Positions 1 through 14,850 of a stretch of 64,000 nucleotides of DNA are shown here, one piece after another (position 1 is the stretch's first letter; every line of letters begins with the position of its first letter). The translations under genes and the position numbers were made by a program. This DNA is from Irpex lacteus (taxonomy: Eukaryota > Basidiomycota > Agaricomycetes > Polyporales > Irpicaceae). The stretch spans positions 1,302,001 to 1,366,000 of the forward strand of contig MQVO02000006.1 in the NCBI GenBank assembly GCA_001986395.2, read 5' to 3'. The notes beneath the pieces were generated by a model that saw only the letters and a list, made by a program, of their open reading frames with translations, had not been told where the DNA came from and searched no databases.

Positions 1-11
1 ACATGACTAGA

Positions 12-2205
12 CTACCGTAATATACTCAGCAACATCGCTCTGGCTGCCTCAGGATTTGCCCTTCCCCTGCTCGCCTTCATGACATATCCCAAAATCCTAT
101 TAAGTGTCCTTTCATTCCCATCTCTCACTTTCTGAGCTTCTTGTGGCAATGCTTGGATTGCTTCGTTGCACCATTTCTTGAGAGACTCATCGTTTTCACC
201 AGTTGCCAGCAGGGATAGTTCCTGCGCAAGCTCACTCGGCATAGTAGGAACTCTATGCTCGAGGATATGCCGCAGTATGAGTTTGCCGGAGGTCCCTGAC
301 AGTTGCGCAGTATGAGTACGGGTCATGGGATGATATCGTGAACTTACCTGTTATACGCTTGCTTTGTACTAGGTCGATGAGCTCGCCCATCTGTGCTGTG
401 GTCATAGGATTCTGTGTGAACGTTTCCTGACGATGTGCCAGCTGCCCGAGAAGTTCATGTGTAATCCTAAGCTCTCGTGAGTCGTAAGTACCACAAGAAG
501 TAAAACGGAAACATTACCAATTTACTACAACCTTCGGGTCTCTGCCTTGCGCGACAGTGTCAAAGTATGCGACTGCGCCATGGCCAAGTGCACCGTCGTA
601 TCCGACTTCTCTACCCGAATCGATCGTCATGAGTACTTCACTGTCTCGCTGAGTTAGTCCCAATTTCAGAAGTCGGGCTTGAGTGGCAACGGGCAAATCA
701 GGCATCTGCGACCTGATTTTTGAGACGTAATCCTGTAACATGGTCAGAGATCAACTGGAACCGGCCTCCCTCTGAACTCACATCTTTCAGTAAAAGCGGA
801 GGAAGGTTTGGATCTGGCATATATCTGTAGTCTGGAGCATCTTCTTTACTTCGCAATGAGTATGTTTCGGCTCTGTCTTCGTCAAACCCTCGAGTCTCCT
901 GGGCTACCTTCGCGCCGCTTTCCAGAACCTGAATCTGACGCAGAACCTCAGAAGCTGCGACACACATTAGCAAAGCGAAAAATAATTCAACAAGAGTCTC
1001 TACCCACTTATTGCGACAGTCATACCCTTGATGGTATTCAAATTTTTAATTTCGCACCGAGTTCCAAACTGATCTGGCTTGCTAAGCTCGTGAACAGAGA
1101 CATTCACATCGCAACGGAGTGAGCCCTGTAATCAATGTTAGTTGACATGTATAATACGGACCAGAGTTCTTACCTGTTCCATGTTCCCGTCGCTTGACCC
1201 TACTGAGCGTAGGAGGCTTTGCAAAGTTCTAACATATTCAGCAGCCTCTTCGGGAGATCTCATGTCAGGTTCTGAAACAATCTCCATGAGCCCTGTGCCT
1301 GCTCTGTTGAGGTCGATATATGTCATAGACTCGCGAGCCTCCGACGTGGATTTGCCCGTATCCTATGGGGATGATTAGACGTGTACAAAATATCGCATAA
1401 TATACCTACTTGTTCCAGCTGGATCTGCTTTATGCGAACTTCAACGGCCGACTTTGGAAGCCGCAATGTGCCATCGGTGGCAAAGGGAGCTAAAGATCGA
1501 GGGTTGATTGGTGTAAAGGAAAACATAGAGACGAGTAACACAGCATACCATAGTGCTGCGTGATCTGGTATCCTGACGGCAGGTCCGGGTAGAAGTAGTG
1601 TTTCCGGTCGAACGTGGACCGTCCTTGGACAGTTGCCTCAAGGGCCAATGCCGTTCGAACACCGAGTTCAACACATTTCGGGTTCAATCTCTAAGCAACA
1701 AGGTCAGTTGCAATAACGGCAGAAGTACGAGCTATTATCGGAACTGACTGGAAGGGTTCCAGGAAATGCTGCGTCATAAGGAGACACCCGCGTGTTAGGC
1801 TCTTGGTTCAACGTGGAAGTCCACGTACCTAGTAGTATTTTCGTCATAAAAATAGTGTGCAAATATAATCAGAGCATGCTGAAGCAACTCACTGGAGAAC
1901 AGTTTCTCTCGCGACTTGATTTGAGCATGAACCTCAATGCCTACAACGACAGCCCATCCAGGCCATCTTTTGTCAGGAATTGGTGCTCTGAGTTGATGCA
2001 CATAACGTGAATAACATGCTACCACTGTGCGAGCTGCCCTTCCTCTACTGGCTAGCATGAAGAGGCAAAAAAGCCGGGACTTTGTCCAGTGGTTCCACCG
2101 AAGTGAACTTGTGATCGTTGGCCAAAAAGGAAACGGACCTTTGTGTTTCGGCTTTCTCCGGTCGAGAGCATTCTTGGTCAGGCGGAGCATTACTGCGTCT
2201 CCCAT
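12..2205 (-). CDS. PET112: Glutamyl-tRNA(Gln) amidotransferase subunit B, mitochondrial (GatB/PET112 type)
   Basis: GatB is part of the amidotransferase that converts misacylated Glu-tRNA(Gln) to Gln-tRNA(Gln) in mitochondria. The reading frames on the minus strand carry the family blocks in order: [18 protein letters not shown] near 1900, [32 protein letters not shown] near 1300, CDVNVSV and [10 protein letters not shown] near 1050, [11 protein letters not shown] near 820, then [26 protein letters not shown] sequence near 550. The C-terminal GatB/YqeY domain follows: [20 protein letters not shown] and an ending of LLSILR before the stop at 12. At least seven short introns break the frame. 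The ATG at 2205 is the first in frame and gives a basic, Arg/Lys-rich N-terminus that suits mitochondrial import. It is divergent from poly(A) polymerase, 112 bp away. Family assignment is very secure; exact splice sites are inferred. Confidence 0.93.
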
Positions 2206-2317
2206 TCCTTGACTTCAACCACCAGTCTACCACCACCGCTGAACTTGCCTCTCGCTATCGCTAAGTAGAGAGACAAATATTTAAACACATACCCACAAAT
2301 CTTCACGCAGTCCCGAC
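2206..2317. promoter_or_regulatory. Bidirectional promoter between GatB and poly(A) polymerase
   Basis: Only 112 bp separate two divergent start codons (ATG at 2205 on minus, ATG at 2318 on plus). Both 5' leaders and both core promoters must fit here or overlap the coding regions. I see no clear TATA box. Confidence 0.6.
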
Positions 2318-4695
<2,378 letters not shown>

Positions 4696-5921
4696 TACGC
4701 TCTCTTCCCACCAATCTGCAAATGTACATAAGATGGCAAACGGCACGACAAACGGCTCTCACCCGGGACTAACAGCGGCAACGTCAAGCTCAACACCTTC
4801 TGCGCCTACTCCGAACTCTGGGTTATATATGCCAAACGGCCAGGATCCATCGCAAATCAAGTCACCTCAACTCCCGCATAGTGAAAACGTTGCCATCGCC
4901 ACAAGCGTACCTGCCTCATGATAGTCTCTGTCTTCTCATCAACATCAACATCGGATTTCATCCAGAACATCATAGAGTAAATTTCCTCGGCTTCATTTCT
5001 CATCTTTAGCGACTGCTTTGCATAGGATTGACTCAGATTGTGCTCGCGCTGGGTCCATGTTATGCCGTGCTGCAACCGGCCCCGGAAACTTCTCACCATC
5101 CAATGATCGTTGACGTGGACTTTCTCTCAATCCCGCAGTCTTCACCAATTTCTCTCCACAGGCGACCAGAAGATAACGCAACTGTATGGGTGCGATTTGG
5201 ACATGTTCCGCTTGTTGTTACTCATCCTTCGTGTGTACTTGGTTTCCCCGTTTCCTTCTCTGTTCGTCGTTTATCCCTACTATAATCGTTCCTCCCCCGG
5301 TTTCGGCGGTTGATTCAATTCTCCTTCGTTGTTCTGTGTACTCCTTAAACACCCAATATGTATTGTAAAAGCAAGAATCTATCAAACTTCTGTCGCATTA
5401 CAGTTTGACACAAACTTGTGCATTGTGGATCCGATCAGGTAGAACTGAGGGATTATGGCATAGATGTATGGAAGCGTAGGGGTAATAGGAAATGAATAAC
5501 GTTCTAATCTGAACCTAATAGTAGTGAACCCACAGTAGCCGCGATACAATGTCTGTACAGAGAGATAAAGGAGAAAGGAACCCAGGGGGAGATAAGATGT
5601 GGTGCTAATGAGAGACGAGGAAGGTAGGAGATGCGGGGAACAAACAGTAGGTCTACAGTCATCAAACATCTACTGATTCTAGTGCTACCTAACGTGTTGG
5701 TGTGCAGAATAACTTACACGGGTAGAGACGGCGTAGTAGTAATATAATTGTTGAAGATATAGGAGTAAATAGTAGTTCAGTCTGTTCGCTTTTCAGCGAG
5801 AATAGGAAAGAGGATATGTGAGCTAGATGGCCACGGATATGTGGAAGTGGTGAAGCCGCGGTAATTGTGGGAACCATAGATAAAGGAGGCTTAGATAATG
5901 ACTTCTTCAATGACCTAAGAA
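4696..5921. other. Convergent intergenic region between PAP1 and the beta-helix gene
   Basis: This holds the 3' ends of two convergent genes. The frame 4740-4921 reads as a Ser/Thr/Pro/Asn-rich stretch and could be an alternative end of poly(A) polymerase. Nothing else with family likeness was seen on either strand. Confidence 0.5.
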
Positions 5922-7756
5922 TCACTTCGCCGGTGGGGAAGACTCAAACTGTTGAGTCTGCGTCATCGGAGGTGTATACGCCGCCGGGTTATAGCCAGCG
6001 TTCCTCCTCTCGGCACGCTTGAGCGCAGTACGGCGAATCCACCAAGTAAGAAGAGCAAGACCAAGTACGCCAAGGATAACAGCGACAGCGATACCCCCCT
6101 TGGCACCGCCCGAAAGACCGCCGCCTCCTTCACTCTGACCTTCGGAAGGAGTCTCCGGAGCTCCAGGTTCGCCAGGTGCAGGGTTAGGGTTTCCGCCGAA
6201 CGGCCAGAAATCACCGCCGTCTGGTGGAAGGATACAGGTCAGTCCGTCACCATTGCCCACGGTCGCGAACCCGTCCTGGACGGTTGACGTGTTCACAGTG
6301 TTGGGATCGATGATGAACGCCGCTGGGCTGGGCGTCATCTCTGTCGTGCTACAGTTCGGTCCCCGAGCACCGATGAACGTGGTGTTGCCGATGAGGGTGT
6401 TGTTCTCGACGGTGAAGTTGACGGCGGAGGTTATGGCCATGGCGAACCCAAACGCGCCGGTGAAGGTGTTGTTGTACACGGTACCAGAGGTGCTGACGTT
6501 CTGGCCGTACTGGTCGCCAAACCATGTGCGAGGACCAATAGCGATGCCGATTCTAGTGTGGCGTTAATTATGTTACGGGAAGATGGAAGGATGAGAAGGA
6601 CGACCCACTTTGTGATGACGTCCTCGTTGTTTGTGCCGAGCGTATCATTGGCGTCAGACGGGGTATCTGTGGCAAAGCCGCCTACTATCCTGTTGTAACG
6701 CACGATGGTGTTGGTGTAGTTGCCTTTCCAAGGGTTATAGTCGACCATGTTGATGCCACCAAGTAGAGTGTGCTGTACAGAGAGGAAATACATGAATATC
6801 CGCAAATAATGGCGAAGAGGACGAACTAACCTCCCCAGCGTAAATGGTGTTGTTCTCAACCAGCGTCCCCGGTGAGCCGAAGAGCACGATGCCTCCATCC
6901 TGGAAGACAGAACAGATAACGATATGAGCCATCTGTAACTTCGAACCTTGAAATGCACGAATACGTACTGTGGGGCCCTTCACTGTATTATTATGAACAT
7001 AGCTGTTCTGGCAGCTGACGCTAATGCCATCTGCCCACTCTTGGAACGTATCCGTGCCACAAGGTCCAATGTCGTTATGCTGTACAGTTGCGTTGTCGCA
7101 CGTAAAGGGCCCTTCTGCGATGTGCAAGCACGACCAACTGCGCGGATCGAACGAGCGAACGTATTCGATGAGTTGGCCCGAGTTACCACCTCCCATCTCA
7201 ATGTTGGCGCCGCCATTCGTAGGCGAAGCACCAGCCCGCGTTCCGTTTATCTTGCCAAGCAAACGCATTGTCTTAGCATGTTGTACAACGCAGTACGCAG
7301 AGATAGAGACATACCTGGATATTTCGCAGCTTCACACCGCCACAGTTCTGGCAGGTCCCGTCTACAGCGGTTGTATGTCCACTACCATTCGCCACAGGTC
7401 CAGCGACCACGAGGGTCGCGCGTTCGTCGCCCGAGGGATAGCCCACTGTGCTAATTTCCTGGTCCGGAGCAAAGAATGCAATAGGTGCGTGAATGAAGTA
7501 TTGTGTGCTCGGGCATAGTGGTAGGATGTATCCAGAACCAGAGGAATTAAGCAAGGTGTTCAGACGATCCGTGAGCGTGTTCAAGGGGTCGGGAGGCTCG
7601 CAGTCGTCGCGTGCAACGAGCGGATGGTTGACCCTAGTGATTAAAGATAAGCAGAAAGCCTTGCACACTTAGCGTGGCCTTACGCACCTCGAGAAGAGCT
7701 CTGGGAGATGGTCAACCTCTCGCCTATGCGCCAGAGACCGTCCACTGTGGCGAGTC
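5922..7756 (-). CDS. Membrane-anchored right-handed beta-helix (pectin-lyase-like) protein
   Basis: The protein has many Asn-rich turns of the parallel beta-helix type (NATVQHNDIGPCGTDTF, NSYVHNNTVKG, TLVENNTIYAGE, TNTIVRYNRIVGG, TVYNNTFTG, NFTVENNTLIGNT), spread over about 7200-6330. Several N-x-S/T sites and paired cysteines point to the secretory route. A Pro/Gly/Glu-rich linker (about 6230-6110) leads to one membrane segment, GGIAVAVILGVLGLALLTWW, then a short basic tail ending QQFESSPPAK. So the helix should face outside or the lumen, with the C-terminus in the cytosol. The intron between 7684 and 7633 joins FSR to VNHPL in frame. The start at 7756 has a good context (ACCATGA), but no signal peptide follows it, so a further 5' exon is likely. 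Catalytic residues of polysaccharide lyases or GH28 were not recognised, and no substrate is proposed. Confidence 0.7.
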
Positions 7757-8837
7757 ATGGTTCCTGAGAGGGGGATAGGGTGAACCGAGGGAAAGTGGAA
7801 AGTTATGAAGTAAGGACAGTAGTGGCCGAGAGGCCGAGATGAGGAGCGCCTGGCTGTCTAAGAAATGTGGATAGCGTGTGCCGAACAGGTGCGGAATAGG
7901 AGAATATTCAAGATACAAACTATTTGGCGATTCCCTCACGTCGTGGCCTGGCTGCGGTGTGCTGGCCGTCGTGGTCGAGGACGACGGTGGCTGGCAGTCC
8001 ACTGTCAACCACTAGCCGGCGTCTACCTTCAGCTGCAGGCTCACGCGAGATCCCATCGCTCACCATTTCTCAAAGTTGTTCGCCGACGCACTGAAGATTA
8101 CAATGTTTCAAGACACTCTTTTCATGTAAAAAATCGACAACAACATATCCCGAAATACACTGCGTTTTAAAAATTCGCCTCCTGCTTTTAATTTGCGATC
8201 GCCGAACGCCTGCCGCTTCCGGAAGTTCAAGGGAGCTGACGCCTTCTGACGCCACCAATCTCTCGGTTCACTTGGCTTCGCCTCGCGGTGTACCTCGTTT
8301 TCGTATTCTCGAACCCCTGGTATTATTGATTTCGGGACAAAGGTACCATATCCTTTGTCAAAAGTTCCTCTCGTTTGACTGTCGACTACGCTTCCAAAAA
8401 TAGGGTGCTAAGTATAGTAAGCCGAACGAGTACTTAGCCTGAGAGACAAAGATTGGAACAGATTACAAGACGACTGATCCCTGGTCAATACAAACTAACC
8501 TCCTCAGTAGAGCATCTTTACATGTGTGCACTACATGCTGCCTCTGTAAATAGTCTCTAATGTCTTCCTGAGTCGATATTGGGACTTCGCAGTGTGATGC
8601 CCGGGTATTTAAGTATATGTGAATTGTATCGGACTGAAATCACCGCGTCCCACTAATTCTAGACACAATCGATGCGCACATACATCTTGCGATTTATATA
8701 ACAGTTCCTCATTAGATGCGATGCCTGGCCATGGGCGCCAATGGTATTGTAGTTGTCACGAATTTCTGTGTGACATGTCACTCTGCGTTTGGATTAGACG
8801 CTGCTCATAAAGTGCAGCTCTCAGTCCGCCATAACGT
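7757..8837. other. Divergent intergenic region
   Basis: About 1.1 kb lies between the beta-helix gene (minus) and the PCI gene (plus). It probably holds both promoters and a missing 5' exon of the beta-helix gene. No other coding likeness was seen. Confidence 0.5.
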
Positions 8838-10573
8838 ATGAAGCTCTCAAATTACCTCTTGAACCTCTCGCAGGCTCTCATCGATAAATCTGGGGTCGAC
8901 CTCGCATACTTGCTTAGTCCAAGAGCAGACCATGGCAAGACTATCCTCAAAGAGTTTCGCAATCCAACGGTATGGGGCTCTACCAACGCATGCCTGTTCA
9001 GCTCACGAACTGTCCAAGTGATGTGTAGAGGCAGTCGTTGAAGCAATATGAAGGGAGCATGGAGAGTCCGTGGGACGAGATTGCTATTCAGTATGTGCTC
9101 GTGGTTAACCATATAGCGCGGAATAGACCTATAGAAGCCTTTAAGGAGGAGGCCCAGCTCGTATCGTAAGTGAACAACCCTTGGACACTGATGCATCGGA
9201 AGGACTCATCTTGTCACAGATTATTCTTCCGATACTTCACGAATAATAGCGGTTGGACCCTTATGGCGTTGTTCTCTATTCTTCGCGATCTGCGAGACCT
9301 GGCAGCAGACGTGAGTATTCCACAACTCTAGTTATTACAACCTATTGACAGCACTCAGGCAGACTCCCAAGCACTCGAGAATGGACAAAGCGGAACGTTG
9401 AACATGGAGGAAGCAGCACGAGTAATAAGCAAAGCTTTCTCAAATTGTGTAATGGACCGGTAAGGTTCACCGTCCTCCTATGACAGCATGATGATTCAAG
9501 CCGCAATATTGCAGACAGTCCCCATATGCAGAGTCCCGCAGATGGGGAGTATATTATGTTGTCGGCCTCATCATGAAGTCCTACTTCCGCGTACGTACTC
9601 TGTTGCCACAATTCAACACAACCCTTATGATACTTGCTCCATAGGTCAAACGGATATCTCTATCGAAAAATATCCTGAGGGCGATTGATGCAAACCCCGA
9701 TATCCCTCCACTGACTGCATATCCGCGTTCGCACCAAGTACGTCCTAGTAGACATCTGATTCAGGATAATGAATAGCTGAATAATGATGACTTAGGTAAC
9801 ATATCGCTATTATATTGGAATGCTTGGATTCTTGAACGAGGATTTCGTAAAGGTATAGCTTATATTATGCAGACACGTTCATGGGAACTATGCTGACCGC
9901 TTGTCCACAATAGTCAGAACAGGAGCTGACGATGGCATTTTACACCTGTCACACCAACGCCAGACGTAACCAAGAGTAGGTTTTTTCCCTCTTCTTAAAA
10001 AAATCACCATCTCATGCTATGTACAGACGAATCCTGACGTACCTGATACCTCTTCGCATTCTGCGAGGACACCTACCATCTCGGGAATTGTTGGAACGAT
10101 TCCCAAATCTTGATGCCCTCTACTCGCCATTCATCGCCGCCATTCGCAAAGGAGATGTCTCAGCTTTTGATGCTCAGTTGGAGAAGTCCGAGAGACGCCT
10201 AGAAGGGTTAAACCTTTTGCTCACGGTGGAACGGGCCAGAGAACTGTGCATGCGAGCGTTGTTCCGTCGCGTGTACGTCCTACATACGTGTCCCCGCTCT
10301 ATTCCTACTGACACTCACGTTTTGCTTACTTCTCACAATAGCTGGGTCGTATCAGAAAAGTCGAATCGCATGCCTATCTCCCTGTTCCATTCTGCGCTAC
10401 AGGTCAACGGACAAGACATACCTGTGGAGGAGGCGGAGTGTTTCGTGGCGAACATGATCTACAAAGGGTTCATGCGAGGTTATATATCGCACGAAAAGCA
10501 GATGGTGGTGTTGGCTAACACGAACGCTTTCCCGAGTCCAGCGGAGCGACCGTCGCCTTATGCAAACCTGTAA
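8838..10573 (+). CDS. PCI-domain protein of the CSN12/PCID2 (Thp1) family
   Basis: Members act in the TREX-2 mRNA export complex or as the CSN12-like partner of COP9. The spliced frame reads MKLSNYLLNLSQALIDKSG at the start, a helical TPR-like middle (YYVVGLIMKSYFRVKRISL near 9560-9660, YRYYIGMLGFLNEDFVKSE near 9800), and a PCI/winged-helix C-terminus. The latter includes RRILTYLIPLRILRGHLPS (10023), a block near 10260 (ARELCMRALFRRV) and VEEAECFVANMIYKGFMRGYI near 10430, closing NAFPSPAERPSPYANL. This order and the length (about 440-460 residues) fit PCID2/CSN12 well. ATG 8838 is the first in frame. Its stop is 53 bp from the stop of the convergent GCP gene. Whether it serves TREX-2, COP9 or both cannot be told from sequence. 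Confidence 0.87.
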
Positions 10574-10626
10574 TCTTCATTGTAATCGGAATACAATAAT
10601 ATTGTCTTCTGAGACAATGAAGCATA

Positions 10627-13600
10627 TTATGAATCCCAGTCTTCCAAGGTAAACGCAAACATCCCAAACAAAGCCGCAGCTTCCCCGCTCCCTGTCGCTA
10701 AGCTCTCCACTCCCCTTCTCACAAACCTCACCAACGAGTCCACCTCACGCGACATTCTATCCAACCTCACAACAAACTCGTCCTCGTCTACGTCATGATA
10801 ACTTGACTGTTCCACAGAGAACGAGGCCGCGTTCGAGTAATCCGTGTCCTCTTCGTCTTCGTCTGAATCAGAGTCTGACTCGCTTGAGGGTGGGGCGGGT
10901 CGTGTATCGGAGAACCCGATGACGTTCTTGTTGAAACGTCTGAGACGGCGGCTGCGGTGGTTTTTGATTGGTTTGACGGTGTGCCGGGAGATATCATGGG
11001 TCGTATCTCCGGCGAACGTCACGAACGAGTCGCAGAAGTGAAGTGAAGTGTCGAGGATGGATATAATCGCTTGGTAGAGGGCTGTGGTCTGTATACGCAT
11101 AGTCAATATACCGTGGTGAGGTATCATCGCTGGTCACTATCACACTTACGTTTGGTAAGAGAAGGCACTGGTTTTGAAGATTTTGCAGGCTGTCGCGTGA
11201 GGAGTTAGACGTGAGTGCAATGTGGATATTGAGAGTCCGGGGGGCTTACTGCTCGTTATGAAGGTCTATCATCTCATCGAGCGACTTCACCTCCTTGAAC
11301 GCTTCGTGGAATTTTCGTACTTGGGTTTCCAAGACCTAGAAGAATGAAAATCATCTTGATATCGGTGGTTGATTATCAACTGTTTGGGGAGTGCACTTAC
11401 GTTGGTGCATATGTGGTTAAGCATAGTGCTGTGCAAGTCAAGCTATCGCGTCAAATCCCGTATGTGCCACTCGGACCAGCCTATGCTTACTTGATGAACC
11501 ATAATAGCTTCCCCCTCATAGCATAAAACATCTTCATCTCCTCAAGCGTATTCCTCGTCAGTCCGGGGACCGCATTTCGCACAAGGATACGCTCCAGCGT
11601 CGTCTTCGCTCTGCGTATCTGCAATATGAACACAAACACTGAGCAGTACGCCTGCAGAGCGCCGGGACCCCAGATATAGGTCAATGGGAAGGGGACAGCA
11701 TACTCGATTTGTAGCCCGTCCATTGTTCGAACGGTCTTCGCAGAAGTACTGAGAGATTGGTGCCGTTGTTGTCCCCGGTACGAGAAACGTACGAGGGCAG
11801 GGTCAATCCATTGAATCCCGGTAGCGACGTCAGCAAAGGCAGTGTTGAGGAAGTGGAAATCCACCCATGGCAGTTTGGTGTCCATCTGTCCAATCCGCGA
11901 TCAGTATGTCAGTTCAGCTTTACTAGACATGCTGAAAGATAGATATCGACGGCTTACCCTGGCAAAAAGGACATCAAGAAAGTTCGACATAATGTCGCCT
12001 CTTCTCATCAGGTACAAATCCTCGATCGCACCAAGGTGGGTCCACACCTCGCATTCTTCCACCAGCGTATGCGACAGGGTTTGTGACACGTTTCGACACA
12101 CCGGGAGAAGCTTGTCGTACACGAACTTCGGGAAATCCAGCAACGAGCTCGTCAAGTTTCCTGTCTTGCTCAGCTCATCCAAGAGGTCATCAAACGACTG
12201 CCATCCTTGCAGTAATGGATGCTCTGACTCGACATCCCCGTCTTCTACAACTCCTTCTACTACCGAGTTCGATACGCCCAGAGCGCGTAAAAGCCCCACA
12301 GCTTTACCAGCTGCGAGAACGTGTGGAGCGATGTGCACTAGAAACTCCGGGATAGAGGTGAAAGTTGAGTCTTTGGACTGGTCATCCCGCAACACGAAAC
12401 TCTCCCTCCAAAAATCAGGATCAAGAAGGACAAGCTCGTTGTCCTCAACAAAGAATTCCTCGGGCAAGTTCAAGTTGTATTGAACCTGAGAGTCCATAGT
12501 CGTAGGCGCACCGAGTGCCACATCACGGATAGGCATACCATCCTTGAGCCATCGGTGCACCATTTTCCATAGAGGCGCCATTGAGTCCTTGAAGAGGTCT
12601 AACAGAACATTGAACGTCACGTCGTCGCTCATAGTCGAAGCGCGCTGAACTTCCAATAGTAGAGAGTTCAGGAGGAAGGTGGAGAGCGTGGAGGGGTGCA
12701 TGCGACGTGGTAAGTCGGGGAAGGTCCATATCGCTCGTAAGGGCTCTTGAGAGCGTGTGGCGCGTTGAGCGAGGTCGCTCAGGATTTTCAGAGTCACGTC
12801 GAAGGCATCGGAAAATTCTTCTTCGAGGCGACTTTTGAGGTTAAGCAAGCTGCAGATGAATGGTGGTCCAATCCCAGACTGAGACATGTTGACTCGTTCT
12901 TCTTCCTCTCCGCACCACGCGTCGAAGCGGCGAATCTGTACATCGATAGCTTCAGAAAACGCCTCGAGGGTTCGGGTAACACTCCTCGTACGGCTGAAGG
13001 GCCCCGCATCACTGGCAGACAATGTGCGATGCAACCGTGAGGTTGTAGCGTACATCGCTGCCACGAATCTGCGCAGATGATCGATCGTAGTCGCCAGTTC
13101 TGCGTACGAGCTGAGGATGGAGGTGAGAGCGCCGGGTGTGAGGTGGAAGAATGACGGGGATTTTGGATCTTGCTGCCGGACAAATATAAGAGCACGGTAT
13201 GCAGACTTCACGTCAGTCGGTACTAGGCATGCACGTAGTTACCAAACATACAGTGAAATTCGCCTCAGAGCTGCTCCAGGTTAACAGCAGATTACTCCGC
13301 CCTTGTAGAGCCATGAGGATCTCTCTCACGGCATCGTGCTCGTAGATGTATCTCTAGAACAGGAGCAAGTAAAGATGAGTGTTCAGGATTATTGTCACTG
13401 GTTCACGGACATGTAACTCACAGTCGGAGATATATGCGCTATATGCTGATAGGCATGTCCTATCCAAAAAATGAGCAAGAAATAACTACGGCGATATACG
13501 GATCCGAGTTCGTACCTAGAGTGGACGCGTTCCCAACGTTGAACGGCTGCTCAAAACACTCTGGACTTTGAATTCGCCATTCAGACCTCCAATACTGCCG

Positions 13601-14850
13601 CGCCCGGAGCTTCTCGACCTCGGATCGATCACTATACGCTGTGATCTCCTTCGACCATTGCTGCATATACGCCTCGTCTGTGGGAGAGACCAACACGGAG
13701 GTATCAGTATCCTCCGAGTCATCTTCTGACCAGGTCCGCGGTGGAGGTGGAATGGTGTCAACACCCCCGTAGTCCCCGTAGTCGTAGTCGTCGTAGTCGT
13801 CGTAGTCGTCGTAGTCGTCGTCCAGCAAAGAAAGCGAGAGAACGCTATCGTTGTCATCGCTTGCTTTGTCGTCATCTTCGTTATCCTGTTTCACACTCCC
13901 AGGAGGAAGCCCATACACACCCTCCCAATGTTGCCCACTGAACGGCTCTTCAGCGAGTATCTCAGCCCACGTCAAGCCTGGCGGAGGCTTGTTGGGATTC
14001 TTGATGCGGTCAATGAAATCCTCTGCATGGTGATGGGTTGAGTTGGTGGGTGGGTTTGATAGTTCGAGCTGAATAGATGTGAGATTTTAGATGGCGAACG
14101 GTTTAGTGCGAGCTCGAGGATAGATATTAGAAGCCAGTACTTGCCAGAAATTGGACGTGGTTTGGAATACGTGAGGTCTATGGGTATCTGTCAGCCCAAA
14201 AACGAGATATGGGGATATGTTGGGCTAGGGCTCACGTGGATTTCAGCATCGAGATCTGATTCGTGAGCGGAAACAGCTTTCAGACGTGCTTGGGCATGTT
14301 CAAAAGCAGTGGCGAGGGTATCATGTGAGTTGATACGCGCCTTCTGTGCATGTCTATCCATTAAATAACGTCAATTATCTCTCATCCATCTTTCCAGATA
14401 TATCAAGTTGGCAAAGTATACACACCCTTGTAAATGCCGTTGGACAGACGCGAGATCATGCGCACTAGCAGGCTTCAACGTAGGGTCCAGTTCGCTAGAA
14501 ACATGATCTACAGCTCTCTCGAATTGTTCAGCGTCGTCCTGGGTCGTATACCCAGTGAGCAGAGTAACGAGTTCCTGGATGTTCGATGCCAAGCGTGACG
14601 ATTGCCTGGTCGGTGGGCGATGCGTGAGGCGGGAGATGGGGCGGGATAGACTACTTATACTACCAGCTTTGCGTCGTGAGATTCCGCCGGTACTGGCAGA
14701 ACCTGGGATAGTTGCTCGAGATGTACTGGCGATGGATCGCGCAGATGCGCTGGATGGCGGCCGTGTGGAGATACTCGAGGACGGTCTTATAGGAGCACTT
14801 GCCGAGGGTCGGATTGAAGCACTAGAGGAGGGCCTATTGTATGCACTCAT
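10627..14850 (-). CDS. Gamma-tubulin complex component, GCP5 type
   Basis: GCP proteins form the spoke ring that nucleates microtubules at spindle poles. The long exon at 13211-11901 holds the GRIP1 region (about 420 residues, with YATTSRLHRTLSASDAGPF and an insert-rich middle). The C-terminal GRIP2 region follows: DTKLPWVDFHFLNTAFADVA near 11880, VPFPLTYIWGPGALQAYCSV near 11700 (the best signature, matching the family's P-L-x-x-I-x-x-x-x-L-x-x-Y pattern), FYAMRGKLLWFI, then the helical end near 11090. The N-terminus from ATG 14850 is low complexity (Ser/Pro/Ala/Arg repeats). An acidic DDY repeat sits at 13823-13780 and an acidic Ser-rich insert near 10870. The large size (about 1,100-1,200 residues) and long inserts favour GCP5 over GCP2, 3 or 4; GCP6 remains possible. 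Confidence 0.83.
13775..13823 (-). repeat. In-frame microsatellite coding Asp-Asp-Tyr repeats
   Basis: A 9-base unit (GTAGTCGTC on plus) repeats several times inside the GCP5-type gene and codes a run of DDY/DYD tripeptides. It is in frame, so unit gain or loss would only change the length of an acidic loop. Confidence 0.85.
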
